Shown piece by piece: positions 54,524-64,000 of a stretch of 64,000 nucleotides of DNA. Below the pieces are notes generated by a model that was given only the letters and a program-made list of their open reading frames with translations, had not been told where the DNA came from and did not search any database. The DNA comes from an uncultured Flavobacteriaceae bacterium (lineage in GTDB: Bacteria > Bacteroidota > Bacteroidia > Flavobacteriales > Flavobacteriaceae), in NCBI GenBank assembly GCA_947502635.1, contig CANNAN010000003.1, forward strand, positions 186,001-250,000, given 5' to 3'. The translations under genes were made by a program, and so were the position numbers. Position 1 is the stretch's first letter, and the number at the start of each line of letters is the position of its first letter.

Positions 54524-54628
54524 TCGCAATGACGATTTCATTATATATTTTTGTCATTCCGCACTTGATGCGGAATCCATTTAAAAAGAATTAATAACCA
54601 TTAAATGAGATTCCTGCCTTCGCAGGAA
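54524..54628. repeat. REP-like hairpin element directly before hisS
   Basis: A CTCGCAATGACG end (about 54523-54534) is followed by GTCATTCCGCACTTGATGCG (54553 on). Within it ATTCCGCA (54556-54563) and TGCGGAAT (54569-54576) form a hairpin, and a second hairpin TTCCTGC-CTTC-GCAGGAA lies at 54611-54628. The words match dispersed bacterial palindromes of the GTCATTCC...GGAATC type. The last hairpin ends seven bases before the hisS ATG and provides a false upstream start at 54605. Confidence 0.75.
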
Positions 54629-54634
54629 GATAAT

Positions 54635-56062
54635 ATGGCTCAAAAACCAAGCATACCAAAAGGCACGAGAGATTTTAATCCAGAACAAGTAGCCAAGCGT
54701 AATTATATATTTAATACCATTCGTGGTACTTTTGAAACATTTGGTTTTCAACCTATTGAAACGCCTAGTTTTGAAAACTCTGATACCTTAATGGGTAAAT
54801 ATGGAGAAGAAGGAGACCGTTTGATTTTTAAGATTTTAAATTCAGGAAATTTCTTTTTTGATAAAAAAAATAAAATTGACTTACCAGAGTCCATAGAAGA
54901 TTTAAAATCTCTTTCTGCTGAGGTCATTAGTAAAGAGCAAAGAATTGAATTAAATCAATTCACAAGTAGAATCTCCGAAAAAGCACTCCGCTACGATTTA
55001 ACAGTGCCATTTGCACGTTATGTAGTGCAACACCAAAACGAGATAGAGTTTCCGTTTAAACGCTACCAAATTCAGCCAGTATGGCGTGCTGATAGGCCAC
55101 AAAAAGGACGTTTTAGAGAGTTTTATCAATGTGATGCCGATGTCGTAGGTTCTAAGTCTTTATGGCAGGAGGTGGAGTTTATTCAATTGTATGACACCGT
55201 TTTTTCAGCTTTAAAACTTGAAGGTGTTACAATTAAAATAAATAATAGAAAAATACTTTCTGGAATTGCTGAAGTTATCGGCGCTTCAGATAAATTAATA
55301 GATTTTACGGTTGCGCTTGATAAATTAGATAAAATAGGAGAGGATAAGGTTAAAGAAGAAATGCTTGGGAAAGGTATTTCGGAAGCTGGTATTACTAAAC
55401 TTCAACCTTTATTTACGTTATCAGGGTCTTTTGAGTCTCAAATAGATAGTTTAAGAAGTATTCTTAGTACTTCCGAAGAAGGGCAAAAAGGTATCGAAGA
55501 GTTAGCATTTATAAATGCAGCGATTTCAGAATTGGGGTTATCGACTGCGACCTTACAGTTAGATGTAACGCTTGCACGTGGACTAAACTACTATACGGGT
55601 GCTATTTTTGAAGTATCGGCACCAAAAGACGTGAAAATGGGGTCTATCGGTGGTGGTGGACGTTACGACGACCTAACAGGTATTTTTGGAATGAAAGATG
55701 TGAGTGGTGTAGGTATTAGTTTTGGTTTGGATAGAATCTATTTAGTTCTTGAAGAATTGGGTTTATTTCCAGAAGCAGTTAATAAAAATGTTGAGGTACT
55801 TTTTATAAATTTTGGAGATAAAGAGGCCTTATTTAGTTTAAAAGCGATTAATGCATTACGATTACAAGGCATAAATTCTGAATTGTATCCAGATGCTGCT
55901 AAAATGAAAAAACAAATGAATCATGCTAATAAACGAGCGATTCCATTTGTCGTTTTAGTAGGTGAGGAAGAAATAACTTCAAACACATATACTTTAAAGA
56001 ATATGGTTTCTGGTGAGCAGCATAAAGTGTCTTTAGAGGCATTGATCAATCTTGTAAAATAA
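54635..56062 (+). CDS. hisS: Histidyl-tRNA synthetase
   Basis: A class II aminoacyl-tRNA synthetase charging tRNA-His. About 475 residues from ATG 54635 ([18 protein letters not shown]). The in-frame ATG at 54605 only adds residues encoded by a repeat hairpin. Motif 2 ([19 protein letters not shown]), the histidine A box ([13 protein letters not shown]), GGGGRYDDL and motif 3 ([11 protein letters not shown]) are present; the anticodon-binding domain fills the last ~95 residues. A terminator follows immediately. Confidence 0.97.
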   Translation: MAQKPSIPKGTRDFNPEQVAKRNYIFNTIRGTFETFGFQPIETPSFENSDTLMGKYGEEGDRLIFKILNSGNFFFDKKNKIDLPESIEDLKSLSAEVISKEQRIELNQFTSRISEKALRYDLTVPFARYVVQHQNEIEFPFKRYQIQPVWRADRPQKGRFREFYQCDADVVGSKSLWQEVEFIQLYDTVFSALKLEGVTIKINNRKILSGIAEVIGASDKLIDFTVALDKLDKIGEDKVKEEMLGKGISEAGITKLQPLFTLSGSFESQIDSLRSILSTSEEGQKGIEELAFINAAISELGLSTATLQLDVTLARGLNYYTGAIFEVSAPKDVKMGSIGGGGRYDDLTGIFGMKDVSGVGISFGLDRIYLVLEELGLFPEAVNKNVEVLFINFGDKEALFSLKAINALRLQGINSELYPDAAKMKKQMNHANKRAIPFVVLVGEEEITSNTYTLKNMVSGEQHKVSLEALINLVK

Positions 56063-56064
56063 AA

Positions 56065-56092
56065 AGAGTCCTAAAAATTAATTTAGGACTCT
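56065..56092. terminator. Terminator hairpin after hisS
   Basis: AGAGTCCTAAA (56065-56075) and TTTAGGACTCT (56082-56092) are perfect inverted arms, two bases beyond the hisS stop. A long T run is absent. It may also serve the minus-strand gene ending at 56159. Confidence 0.75.
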
Positions 56093-56158
56093 CGTATAGT
56101 TAAGTAAACTGTAGATTTATGGTTTAAGTGACTAACTCAAATAATTAACTTAACTAAT

Positions 56159-59100
56159 TTATTTTATCAATACTTTTTTAGAAATCGTTCCATATTCGGT
56201 TTTTATTTTCAAGATATAATTGCCTGTTTTAATTTGACTGGCATTATACGTTAGATAGTTTTCATTAGTGTGCGTTTGAAATTTAAACAACGATTGTCCT
56301 AATATATTAAGCATTTCGACAGACTCTATTCGTTTAGAAGCTGGATTGTTTATAACAATACTATTTTCTTCATTAGAGAAATAAGCTTCTATCAGATTGA
56401 TGTTAACATCATCAATTCCTAAGGTTTTTTGAGTTTTAGAGAATGTGATTTCAAAACGATTTAAATATTCTCCCGCAGCTAGATAGGTTTTGTAATGACC
56501 TCGTTTTAAGTTTTGGTAAATATCCAATTCTTTATCATGTAAATAAATCTCTAAATTTTCAGGAGCATTTTCTAATTGATCAATTGTTATGCTATTAAAT
56601 CCATCTTTTTTAGTATGAACTCCTAATGGAATAATAGTTTGATCATTAATAGCATCAATACCTTGAATAGTGAATTTTTCGTTATTAATTAACCAGTACA
56701 TATCATCTACTTGGGTGTCTATGTATTTTGAATCGTAACCCCAATCATAATGGCTAGATGCATTTTCATCAACAGTAATTAGTAACTGTCTATAAATTTC
56801 ATTTATAGAGTTAAAACCAATTCTTATTTTCATTCTAGTGTCTCCAGTATCGGATTTGTTACTAGAATTTGATTTACCTTTTTTGGTATTAGTTGATTTT
56901 ATAAATAATGAGTTACTACCATCTTCAGTTTGAAAAACCCGTTGCCCATTGTTAAATTTAATTGTGCCAGCAGCTTCTGCTGTTACAAAAAATCCTTGGG
57001 CTACTGGAATATACCTGCCAGGTATTTTAGTTGGGGTTCCTCCAGTGGCTACATCTGGATCATTTGTGCCTTTTGATGCCGCTGGAACACCTCCAGAAAG
57101 CGAGTAAGTAGCATAACCTCCCTGATAGTCTCTAAGGTTGTGAGAACCACCTCCCCAATGCTCCCAGAAATATAAGGTTCCTGTTGTAGAGCCTGGACCA
57201 GCAATAGTGCTCCCGTTATCTAGAATAAATTGTACGGCATCTATGGCAGATGGATATGGATTGCCAACCAGATAATCACTTCCTGAACTGATGCTGAGGT
57301 TTATATCACCATTATTAGGTTTGCCGTTTAATATATAGTTTTGTGGTGTACTAATCGTACCAGTTCCTGGACCTTTCATCGTAAAACCTTCACCAACTAA
57401 TAAGGTGCCTGTACTACGTACATGTTGCCATTTTGAGTAATTATCACTTTGCTGGTTACTAAATTTCCAAACCCAATAATCTGCAATTCCTACTGGAGAA
57501 GGTACACCATTATATCCAGAGGTTAAAAAATCAATGTTAGTAAAAATATTAGGTAATTTATAGCTGTTGTTATTGGTGGAATTATTAGATAATCCTACAG
57601 GAGAAGACCAGTAATTATAGGTGTAGGTGTCTGCCGTTCCTTGCTGATCTTTTTCGAGCGTTCCAGAACTGGCAGCATCAAGCAAACTGTCGTCAGTTTG
57701 AACTAATTGAGAGTCACCTTCTAAGTCTATGTGACCATCTAGTTTTAAATACCACGAGTTGAACAACCCAGAATCACCATTTACTTCTAAGGTACTTCCG
57801 CTATCTAAAATTAAGCCAACTGTTGAAAGATCTACATTTGTTTGTATATTTCCTTTTATTTGAACGATAGCACAATTTGGTGTTACACTGCTAATATCCC
57901 ATGCATTGCCCTGCTCCCAATTACTGGGGTTAGTCCAATCTCCATTGCATGAAACTGTGGTGGTGTAGGGTAGTGGTGCTGTTTGCTCATCAATTATTTT
58001 TGTGTTAAAAATTCTGGCTCCAGAGTCCACATCTACAGAAGCTGTAGTCAAATTGTCAATAATATCATCTTTATAAGTATCTAGTCTGTAATAGCGTTGT
58101 AATGAGGACCAATTTAAAGGAGTAATATTTGCAGTATCAACAAAATCTGTGATGTCTAATGGAATAATAGTGCCTCTAGCAATCCCTGCATTATTTTCAA
58201 TTTCCTGATGAATCATTTTATGAAGCTCGTTTTTACTTAATGCTTTGTCAAAAACACGTACTTCATCAATATATCCATGAAAATAGTTACTATTTGTATC
58301 TGGTTTTCTACCAATTGTAAAACTAGATGTATCAGAATTTAAGCTGCCAGAAGTAGATGCGTTGCTAACTTCTGCACCATTAATATAAAGTTTAAAGTCA
58401 CCACCTAAACAATCACATTTATAAGTAGCTGCAATATGGATCCATTGGTTTGTTGTTAATGGCGTACCATTGCTTATGGAGCTTCCATTTGAGTAGGCTG
58501 AAATACTTTTGTTTGAATTAAGTTGTATGTAGAAACTTTCCTGACCAACTATTATTTGATCATCTACAGATGAAGGATCTATTTTAATCCAACCCATTAT
58601 AGAGGCTTCTTGCCATCCATCTATCACAGTGCTTTCTGCTGCATAGTCATTGCGACCATCAAAAAATAACTGTAACTTTCTGTCTAAATCTCTGGGAGAT
58701 CCAAAGATTGTATTGTCTGTATCAAATAAATCAATAATACCATCGCCTTCAGCATCATTAGTACCGTCAATTATACCATCATTATTTCCATCTAAACTAG
58801 CATGCAACGTATGTGAGATATCAAAGGTAGATCCATCAGATGTTACATCCATATAATCAGGTATGTTGTCATTATCGGTATCAGTTACATAATATTCCCA
58901 GCCAGATCCCGTAGCACCCTGATTTGAATTACCATAGCCCGTAGCAAATGTATTGCCATTATAGAAGTCATATAAATCTAAAATGCCATCGGTAAAATAT
59001 TCAGAAATACCATCAGAGTTAATATCGGTTTCTCTAACTGTATCTGTATCGGTGCCATCACCTACGCCATCTCCAGTAATATCTCCATCACCGTTTTGGT

Positions 59101-61066
59101 AGGTAGCACTACCAGAATTAGTGGCTCCAGATTCATCTACATCAAAAATAGTATCGTTATCAGAATCTAAGTCTAAATAATTTGGCGTACCATCTCCATC
59201 TGAATCTAATACACTATTTCCTTCACTTAGGTCATGCATACCATTATTGTTGGTGTCTACCCAGCTACCACTATTGGTTAGTGTCGCATTACCGTCGCTA
59301 TAATTTCCTAAACCAACTTCTACAACATCAGGAATACCATCATTGTCGGAATCCAAATCAAAGATATCAGCAACACTATCAGCATCGGTATCACATAATG
59401 TTTGTGATATGACAATATCGTCTATAGCTAAGTCATTACCACCGCCACCAACTTCATTATTGATAAAGTATACGTAAAACTCACTAACATTAAAAGTTAA
59501 GTTGGCTGTAAATTGATGCCAGCTTCCAGCTGGATCGCCATTTATTGAAGGAGGAATGTCCCCTGTAGTTATGGAGGCTAAAACATTGTTGTTTACATCT
59601 CTAAATTCTACTAATATGTCTGGTCTAAGTCTGGTTGCTATATCGGGAGCAGTTGTCGTATCTAGATTTAAGACCCAAAAGCTATAGGTAATAGGGATAT
59701 TGGGTAATGATCCTATAATGGTAGCTGTATAAAAGGTTCCAGGGTCATATGAAGCATTAAACATGGCCATTCTACCGTTAGTATCTCCAGAAGTATGATC
59801 GTCTCCTGTGTACCAATAATTATCTGCCCAACTAGCGACTTCTCCATTTGGTGTATCGTTTGTCCCATCTCCGTCTCCAGCTTTATAATATACCACATAT
59901 TCGCCGTCGCTTAAATTGTTGTTACTCAAACTGGGGCATGTTATTGTACTGGTACCATTAGTGCCATCTTCATAACAATAAGTTGTTATAGCATCATAAG
60001 AAGTGTTAATGGTTGTTCTATTGCCTTCTCCAAATGTTTCATTTAAGAATTTGTAATTTGTAGTTTTAGATATTGAAGATGCACTGCAAGACAATTCTTC
60101 TTCCGAATCTGGGATACCGTCATTATCATCATCAATATCAACATTATCTAGTACACCATCGCCGTCACTATCAAAAAAATTCTGCTCAGAACGTGCTTCT
60201 ATATCAAATTGAAAAGAAGTTTCATCAGGATCATTATTGGTAATAGTGACTGTACAGGCCTTTGTTCCTAAAGTAAGTGGGGTAAATTGAATTGTAAATG
60301 TTGTAGATCCCGTAGATGGTAAGACTGGTGAGTTGTATAATGGTGCTATAATAGAAAAATCGGTGGTATTTGATAAAGCTATATTTGAAATAGTTAAATT
60401 ACTGCCTCCTTTATTATAAACAGTATAAGTTCTTGTAACTTGAGTGCCAGAATTTGAAGTACCAAAAGAAGTGGAATCTGAATTAGATGGTGTTGTATCT
60501 CCATTTGAGATGGATAGCCCATTGCCTTCAACATCTATTTCTGGTGCTGAAACTTTAATCAATATATCATCAAAATAGCTATATTCTCCATTATCACCCG
60601 ATGTACTGCTAAACCTGAATTGGGAATTAGCTGAAAGTCCGCTATTTATAGTTTGGTAAAAAGTATAAACGTAATTATTTGTTGCAAAATCTGTCCCTAA
60701 TGCATAAGTTTTAATTGTGGACCAACTTGACCCATCGTAATATTCTAAAGAGAACCCTTCGCCTATATCTATATTGCGGCCTATAAAAGAAAAAGAAAAA
60801 TCGATCGAGCTGTAGGCAAAAAGATTTAAAACAGGAGATGTCGTATAGTTTTGGGACGTGTCATCATCTTTTGAGTAAATAGACTGAGTCCCATTACTGG
60901 CATATATAGAGCTCGTATTTAAACCTGAATCTGAACCACCATCTGTCCAACTTTGTAATCCGCTTTCAAAATCATAAGAAGCAATAGTTTGCGATGTAGC
61001 ATTAAAAGGCATATACATGCTAAATATGATAACCATCAGCGTATATCTGCAGGTAATATTTTTCAT
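56159..61066 (-). CDS. Giant secreted protein: choice-of-anchor and TSP3 regions, LamG domain, T9SS sorting tail
   Basis: A 1635-residue exported protein, signal ending near NATSQ. In order: a jelly-roll-like domain (about 28-170); a choice-of-anchor-D-like domain (175-290, GSTTFTIQFTPLTLGTKACT); calcium-binding thrombospondin-3-type repeats (DSDGDGVLDNVDIDDDNDG and later copies) around a second jelly-roll; a LamG/concanavalin-like domain (about 835-990, LFFDGRNDYAAES); and a region with YNYWSSPVGLSN and SDYLVGNPYPSAID. It ends in a type A T9SS tail (AYFSNEENSIVINNPASKRI ... GNYILKIKTEYG). It is probably a cell-surface or secreted adhesin-type protein. A paralogue lies upstream. Confidence 0.9.
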   Translation of the reverse strand: MKNITCRYTLMVIIFSMYMPFNATSQTIASYDFESGLQSWTDGGSDSGLNTSSIYASNGTQSIYSKDDDTSQNYTTSPVLNLFAYSSIDFSFSFIGRNIDIGEGFSLEYYDGSSWSTIKTYALGTDFATNNYVYTFYQTINSGLSANSQFRFSSTSGDNGEYSYFDDILIKVSAPEIDVEGNGLSISNGDTTPSNSDSTSFGTSNSGTQVTRTYTVYNKGGSNLTISNIALSNTTDFSIIAPLYNSPVLPSTGSTTFTIQFTPLTLGTKACTVTITNNDPDETSFQFDIEARSEQNFFDSDGDGVLDNVDIDDDNDGIPDSEEELSCSASSISKTTNYKFLNETFGEGNRTTINTSYDAITTYCYEDGTNGTSTITCPSLSNNNLSDGEYVVYYKAGDGDGTNDTPNGEVASWADNYWYTGDDHTSGDTNGRMAMFNASYDPGTFYTATIIGSLPNIPITYSFWVLNLDTTTAPDIATRLRPDILVEFRDVNNNVLASITTGDIPPSINGDPAGSWHQFTANLTFNVSEFYVYFINNEVGGGGNDLAIDDIVISQTLCDTDADSVADIFDLDSDNDGIPDVVEVGLGNYSDGNATLTNSGSWVDTNNNGMHDLSEGNSVLDSDGDGTPNYLDLDSDNDTIFDVDESGATNSGSATYQNGDGDITGDGVGDGTDTDTVRETDINSDGISEYFTDGILDLYDFYNGNTFATGYGNSNQGATGSGWEYYVTDTDNDNIPDYMDVTSDGSTFDISHTLHASLDGNNDGIIDGTNDAEGDGIIDLFDTDNTIFGSPRDLDRKLQLFFDGRNDYAAESTVIDGWQEASIMGWIKIDPSSVDDQIIVGQESFYIQLNSNKSISAYSNGSSISNGTPLTTNQWIHIAATYKCDCLGGDFKLYINGAEVSNASTSGSLNSDTSSFTIGRKPDTNSNYFHGYIDEVRVFDKALSKNELHKMIHQEIENNAGIARGTIIPLDITDFVDTANITPLNWSSLQRYYRLDTYKDDIIDNLTTASVDVDSGARIFNTKIIDEQTAPLPYTTTVSCNGDWTNPSNWEQGNAWDISSVTPNCAIVQIKGNIQTNVDLSTVGLILDSGSTLEVNGDSGLFNSWYLKLDGHIDLEGDSQLVQTDDSLLDAASSGTLEKDQQGTADTYTYNYWSSPVGLSNNSTNNNSYKLPNIFTNIDFLTSGYNGVPSPVGIADYWVWKFSNQQSDNYSKWQHVRSTGTLLVGEGFTMKGPGTGTISTPQNYILNGKPNNGDINLSISSGSDYLVGNPYPSAIDAVQFILDNGSTIAGPGSTTGTLYFWEHWGGGSHNLRDYQGGYATYSLSGGVPAASKGTNDPDVATGGTPTKIPGRYIPVAQGFFVTAEAAGTIKFNNGQRVFQTEDGSNSLFIKSTNTKKGKSNSSNKSDTGDTRMKIRIGFNSINEIYRQLLITVDENASSHYDWGYDSKYIDTQVDDMYWLINNEKFTIQGIDAINDQTIIPLGVHTKKDGFNSITIDQLENAPENLEIYLHDKELDIYQNLKRGHYKTYLAAGEYLNRFEITFSKTQKTLGIDDVNINLIEAYFSNEENSIVINNPASKRIESVEMLNILGQSLFKFQTHTNENYLTYNASQIKTGNYILKIKTEYGTISKKVLIK

Positions 61067-61260
61067 AAATAGGTTAATTTAGTTTGGGACTAAATAGTTT
61101 TTGTTTATAAATGTTTTTATAAACTAATTATGAAGCAAATATACATTTTATTTTCCTAAAAACACGATTAAGTGTTTAAAAAATACGACAAAGTGTGATT
61201 TTTATGATTTATAATGAAATAATATAAGAATTTATGTTGTGGTGAAGTATCAGTATTGAA

Positions 61261-61334
61261 CCGTTGTGCATTTTGAGTATCCATTCTCTCTCTAACTTTT
61301 TGCTTTAGGTGTAAAATTTCAAAATGCACAACGG
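61261..61334. repeat. 16-base perfect inverted repeat between two T9SS paralogues
   Basis: CCGTTGTGCATTTTGA (61261-61276) and its exact inverse (61319-61334) enclose 42 bases. The element begins 19 bases after the stop of the upstream minus-strand gene, so it can form a long 3'-end hairpin in that transcript. The rest of the 287-base gap is AT-rich without a gene. Confidence 0.75.
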
Positions 61335-61353
61335 ATAATTAACAACTAACTAA

Positions 61354-64000
61354 CTATTTAACCAATACTTTTTTAGATATGTTTCCATCTTCAGTTTTTA
61401 TTTTTAATATATAACTACCAGCTTTAATTTGGGTTGCGTTATATTCTATATAGTCATTATTAGTTTTTGGCTCAAACTGTATTAAAGACTGACCAAGGAT
61501 ACTAATCATTTCTGCAGATTCTATATTTTTTAACGTTGGATTGTGAATAATGATACTTTCTTTTTCATTAGAAAAATATACTTGTAGCTTGGTGTCTTCA
61601 ACATTATCAACTCCTAATGCTGAAGCAGCAGAGAAAGTGATTTCAAAACGGTCTGAATAATCACCAGCAGTTAGGTATACATCATATTTATCATCTTTAA
61701 GGTTGTGATAAACGCCTAATTCTTTATCATTTAAATAAATGTCGAAGTCATTATTTATATTTTCCAGAGCATCTATTTTAATAGAAGCAATACCTTCTTT
61801 ATCAATTTTCAGACCCAATGGTAACCTTTGTTCTAAATCAAAATTGTTTACAGCTTGAATGATGAATTCGCTACCTGAGAAAATCCAGTACATATCTTCT
61901 TTATTATCTTCAATTAATGGCGCATCGTACCCAAGATCAAATCCATTTGATGTTTTTGCATCAACGCCAACTAATAATTGTCGATGATAACCATCTGGAG
62001 AATCAAACATAAGTCTAATTTTTTGTCTACTATCTGTAAAAGTTTTTTGAGCTGTGCTATTTTTATTTTTTGTATTTCCTCCTTTAAGGAAAATAGAAGA
62101 AGTGGAACCTTCGGTAATAAAAACACGCTGGCTGTTCTTAAATAACAAATCACCACCATCAATAGTTTGACTTAAGTTGGGGTCATTTGGATCACCAACT
62201 AAATCTGCATCTAAAATTGCTGAAACAAAGAAACCTTGGCCAATAGGAATATATCTGCCTGGTACTTTTGTACCAGAAGATCCATCGGCATCAATTCTTG
62301 TGTCACTGTTAACAGCAACGGCACCGCCCATTAGGGTGTAAGTAGCATAGCCTCCTTGATAAACAGCTAACTGGTGCGTGCCACTGGCAAAATGATCCCA
62401 AAAATATAGAGTTCCGTTAATAATATTTCCATTTGTATTTCTTCCATCTGTTTCAAGATCACTAATATTATCTTTTATAAACTCATCGGCATCAAGGGCA
62501 GACGGGTATGGGTTACCAACTAAATAATCATTATCATCACTAATGGTTAATGTGATATCACCATTATTAGGTTTACCATCAAAAACATAATTTTGAGTTG
62601 AAGTAAAAGACGTTCCAGAGCTTTCTACACCTTTCATGGTAAAACCTTCTCCTATTTGTAATTGGCCAGTACTTCTAACATGCTGCCAAGACGAATAATC
62701 GTTGCTTGCTCTGTTGCTAAACTTCCAAATCCAATAATCGGCAATACTGATATCAGTACCAGAAACACTACCGTCGTAACCAGAGGTTAAGAAGGTAATA
62801 TTGTTTGGTGTTGCTGGAGTTGTACCATTTTTTAGGATGTTATCAGAAAACATATAGGCATTATTGTTTGTTGTTGCATTACTTAAACCAACGGGAGAAG
62901 ACCAATAATTATAGGTATATAAATCTTTAGTTCCTTGTTGATCACGCTCTAAAGTTCCAGAGCTTGTTGGGGCTAAATCACTATCGGTGGTCTGTATTAA
63001 TTGAGATTCGCCTTCTAAATCAATCGTTCCATCAAGCTTTAAATAATGAGAAACCGTTAAACCATATCCTGTATTTGTTCCTGTATTACCATCAACTTGT
63101 AATTCCCCACTGTTAATAATTAAACCTAATACGGTTCTGTTGCCATTTCTGGAAGCGGGAATAAGTGCTGTATCCGAGTTGTCCATAGTCACATCGTGAT
63201 CTATTTGAACAATATTATAATCAATCGTTTCCAAGGCATCTAAATAGGAGTCAACGCCTGGTAAATATTGCACATCACCATTTTCCCAGGTCGTAGAATC
63301 ATCCCAATCACCATTTTGAGTCGTTTTATAAGGTAACGGTGCAGTTTGTTCATCCAGGTCGTCGTATCGTATCATAGAAGCATCATTACCGCTATTGGAT
63401 TCATCTTTTACACTACCAAACACTAAGGTGCTCATTGGGTAATAGGCTATTAAATTATTCCAGGGAATAGGAAGTATTTCATTTTTTGTAGTAGTAGTTG
63501 GTAGTACTTTACCATCAGCAAAATTAGAATTGTTCTCAATTTCCTGATTCATAATGTATCGAATCTGATCACCAGAAAGTGCAACATTCCAAACACGTAC
63601 TTCGTCTACACTTCCTCTTATTTTTTGTTGCCTTTTAATATGATGTGCCGCTCCTATTAAAAAATGTGAGTCTGACGGTGTTTCCATTCGATCTAAAGTA
63701 TCATCAGTATCTTCCAAAAAGCCATCTATGTATAAGCTTGTCATGTTGGTGGCAGAATCATAAGTTGCGGCTATATGGTGCCATTCATTTTCAGGAATGG
63801 TGGCAGAGGTTTGCATAACATTGTTGGCAGTATCATCGGGATCTCTCCAAACCATTCTAAATTGACTGGTAGAGTTTATTCTAAATGAATAACCGTGTGT
63901 ATAAGTTTCGGATGGAGGCCCAGGAGCCTCGTGGAAGTAATTTCTTTTTGAAATGATGTCGAATTTATTTTCGCCTACATCACGTTTCACCCAAGCACTG
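61354..64000 (-). CDS. LamG-containing T9SS-sorted surface protein, 5' end outside the window
   Basis: At least 880 residues. The frame stays open through the window edge (SAWVKRDVGENKF), and the GTG at 63990 is only a Val codon, so the true start lies further on. Visible: most of a LamG domain (first ~150 residues, MVWRDPDDT ... SLYIDGFLED, GSVDEVRVWNVALS); a middle region with YNYWSSPVGLSN, GEGFTMKG and NDYLVGNPYPSALDADEF; and a type A T9SS tail (VYFSNEKESIIIHNPTLKNI ... AGSYILKIKTEDG). The last ~650 residues parallel the 1635-residue neighbour, so the genes are tandem paralogues. Confidence 0.88.
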   Translation of the reverse strand, partial: SAWVKRDVGENKFDIISKRNYFHEAPGPPSETYTHGYSFRINSTSQFRMVWRDPDDTANNVMQTSATIPENEWHHIAATYDSATNMTSLYIDGFLEDTDDTLDRMETPSDSHFLIGAAHHIKRQQKIRGSVDEVRVWNVALSGDQIRYIMNQEIENNSNFADGKVLPTTTTKNEILPIPWNNLIAYYPMSTLVFGSVKDESNSGNDASMIRYDDLDEQTAPLPYKTTQNGDWDDSTTWENGDVQYLPGVDSYLDALETIDYNIVQIDHDVTMDNSDTALIPASRNGNRTVLGLIINSGELQVDGNTGTNTGYGLTVSHYLKLDGTIDLEGESQLIQTTDSDLAPTSSGTLERDQQGTKDLYTYNYWSSPVGLSNATTNNNAYMFSDNILKNGTTPATPNNITFLTSGYDGSVSGTDISIADYWIWKFSNRASNDYSSWQHVRSTGQLQIGEGFTMKGVESSGTSFTSTQNYVFDGKPNNGDITLTISDDNDYLVGNPYPSALDADEFIKDNISDLETDGRNTNGNIINGTLYFWDHFASGTHQLAVYQGGYATYTLMGGAVAVNSDTRIDADGSSGTKVPGRYIPIGQGFFVSAILDADLVGDPNDPNLSQTIDGGDLLFKNSQRVFITEGSTSSIFLKGGNTKNKNSTAQKTFTDSRQKIRLMFDSPDGYHRQLLVGVDAKTSNGFDLGYDAPLIEDNKEDMYWIFSGSEFIIQAVNNFDLEQRLPLGLKIDKEGIASIKIDALENINNDFDIYLNDKELGVYHNLKDDKYDVYLTAGDYSDRFEITFSAASALGVDNVEDTKLQVYFSNEKESIIIHNPTLKNIESAEMISILGQSLIQFEPKTNNDYIEYNATQIKAGSYILKIKTEDGNISKKVLVK

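Overview
The window is AT-rich chromosomal DNA of a member of the Bacteroidota, most likely a marine or environmental Flavobacteriaceae species. The evidence is Bacteroidota-type promoters (a TAnnTTTG box upstream of guaB, a SurA-like gene and rpsF), C-terminal type IX secretion (T9SS) sorting tails on three large secreted proteins, an Oar-like TonB-dependent receptor, many short lipoprotein signals ending in SC or NC, and a gene order I associate with flavobacteria. I cannot name the genus. I see no rRNA, tRNA, CRISPR array, intact transposase or prophage.

Left part (1-17.4 kb): the tail of a probable peptidoglycan amidase with two small genes, then guaB. On the minus strand follow an MFS transporter, an octaheme cytochrome/TPR lipoprotein and a 78-residue protein. 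On the plus strand come three SurA/PpiC-type periplasmic chaperone genes with a MoxR ATPase, and two aconitases side by side (acnB, acnA). A short copy of the acnA start lies in front of acnB.

Middle (17.4-31 kb): a T9SS-exported glycosidase-like protein, mazG, and a long minus-strand run that reads as an envelope/housekeeping block: OstA/LptA-like protein, class III aminotransferase, TPR protein, two tandem DUF368 membrane proteins (candidate polyprenyl-phosphate transporters), aroE and a DUF349 protein.

Accessory island (31-38 kb): the least ordinary segment. It holds a frameshifted small secreted protein, a decayed start of a membrane AraC-type regulator whose intact relative lies 4 kb away, an M28 peptidase, and a lipoprotein. 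The lipoprotein sits beside what looks like one long lipoprotein gene with a permuted papain-like (His...Asn-Cys) C-terminal domain, broken into three reading frames at an A9 and a C6 run. The island ends with a BspA-type repeat lipoprotein. A toxin/immunity-like role for the papain-like protein and its neighbour is inference.

Right part (38-64 kb): housekeeping genes purA, a Fur-family regulator, a RelA/SpoT enzyme, rdgB, hpf, a YjbR protein, rlmH, nadC, yihY, priA, an orphan LytTR regulator, rpsF-rpsR-rplI, an Oar-like receptor, a flavobacterial hypothetical gene and hisS. Hairpin repeats sit directly in front of hisS. Two related giant T9SS-sorted LamG proteins close the window, the second cut by the window edge.
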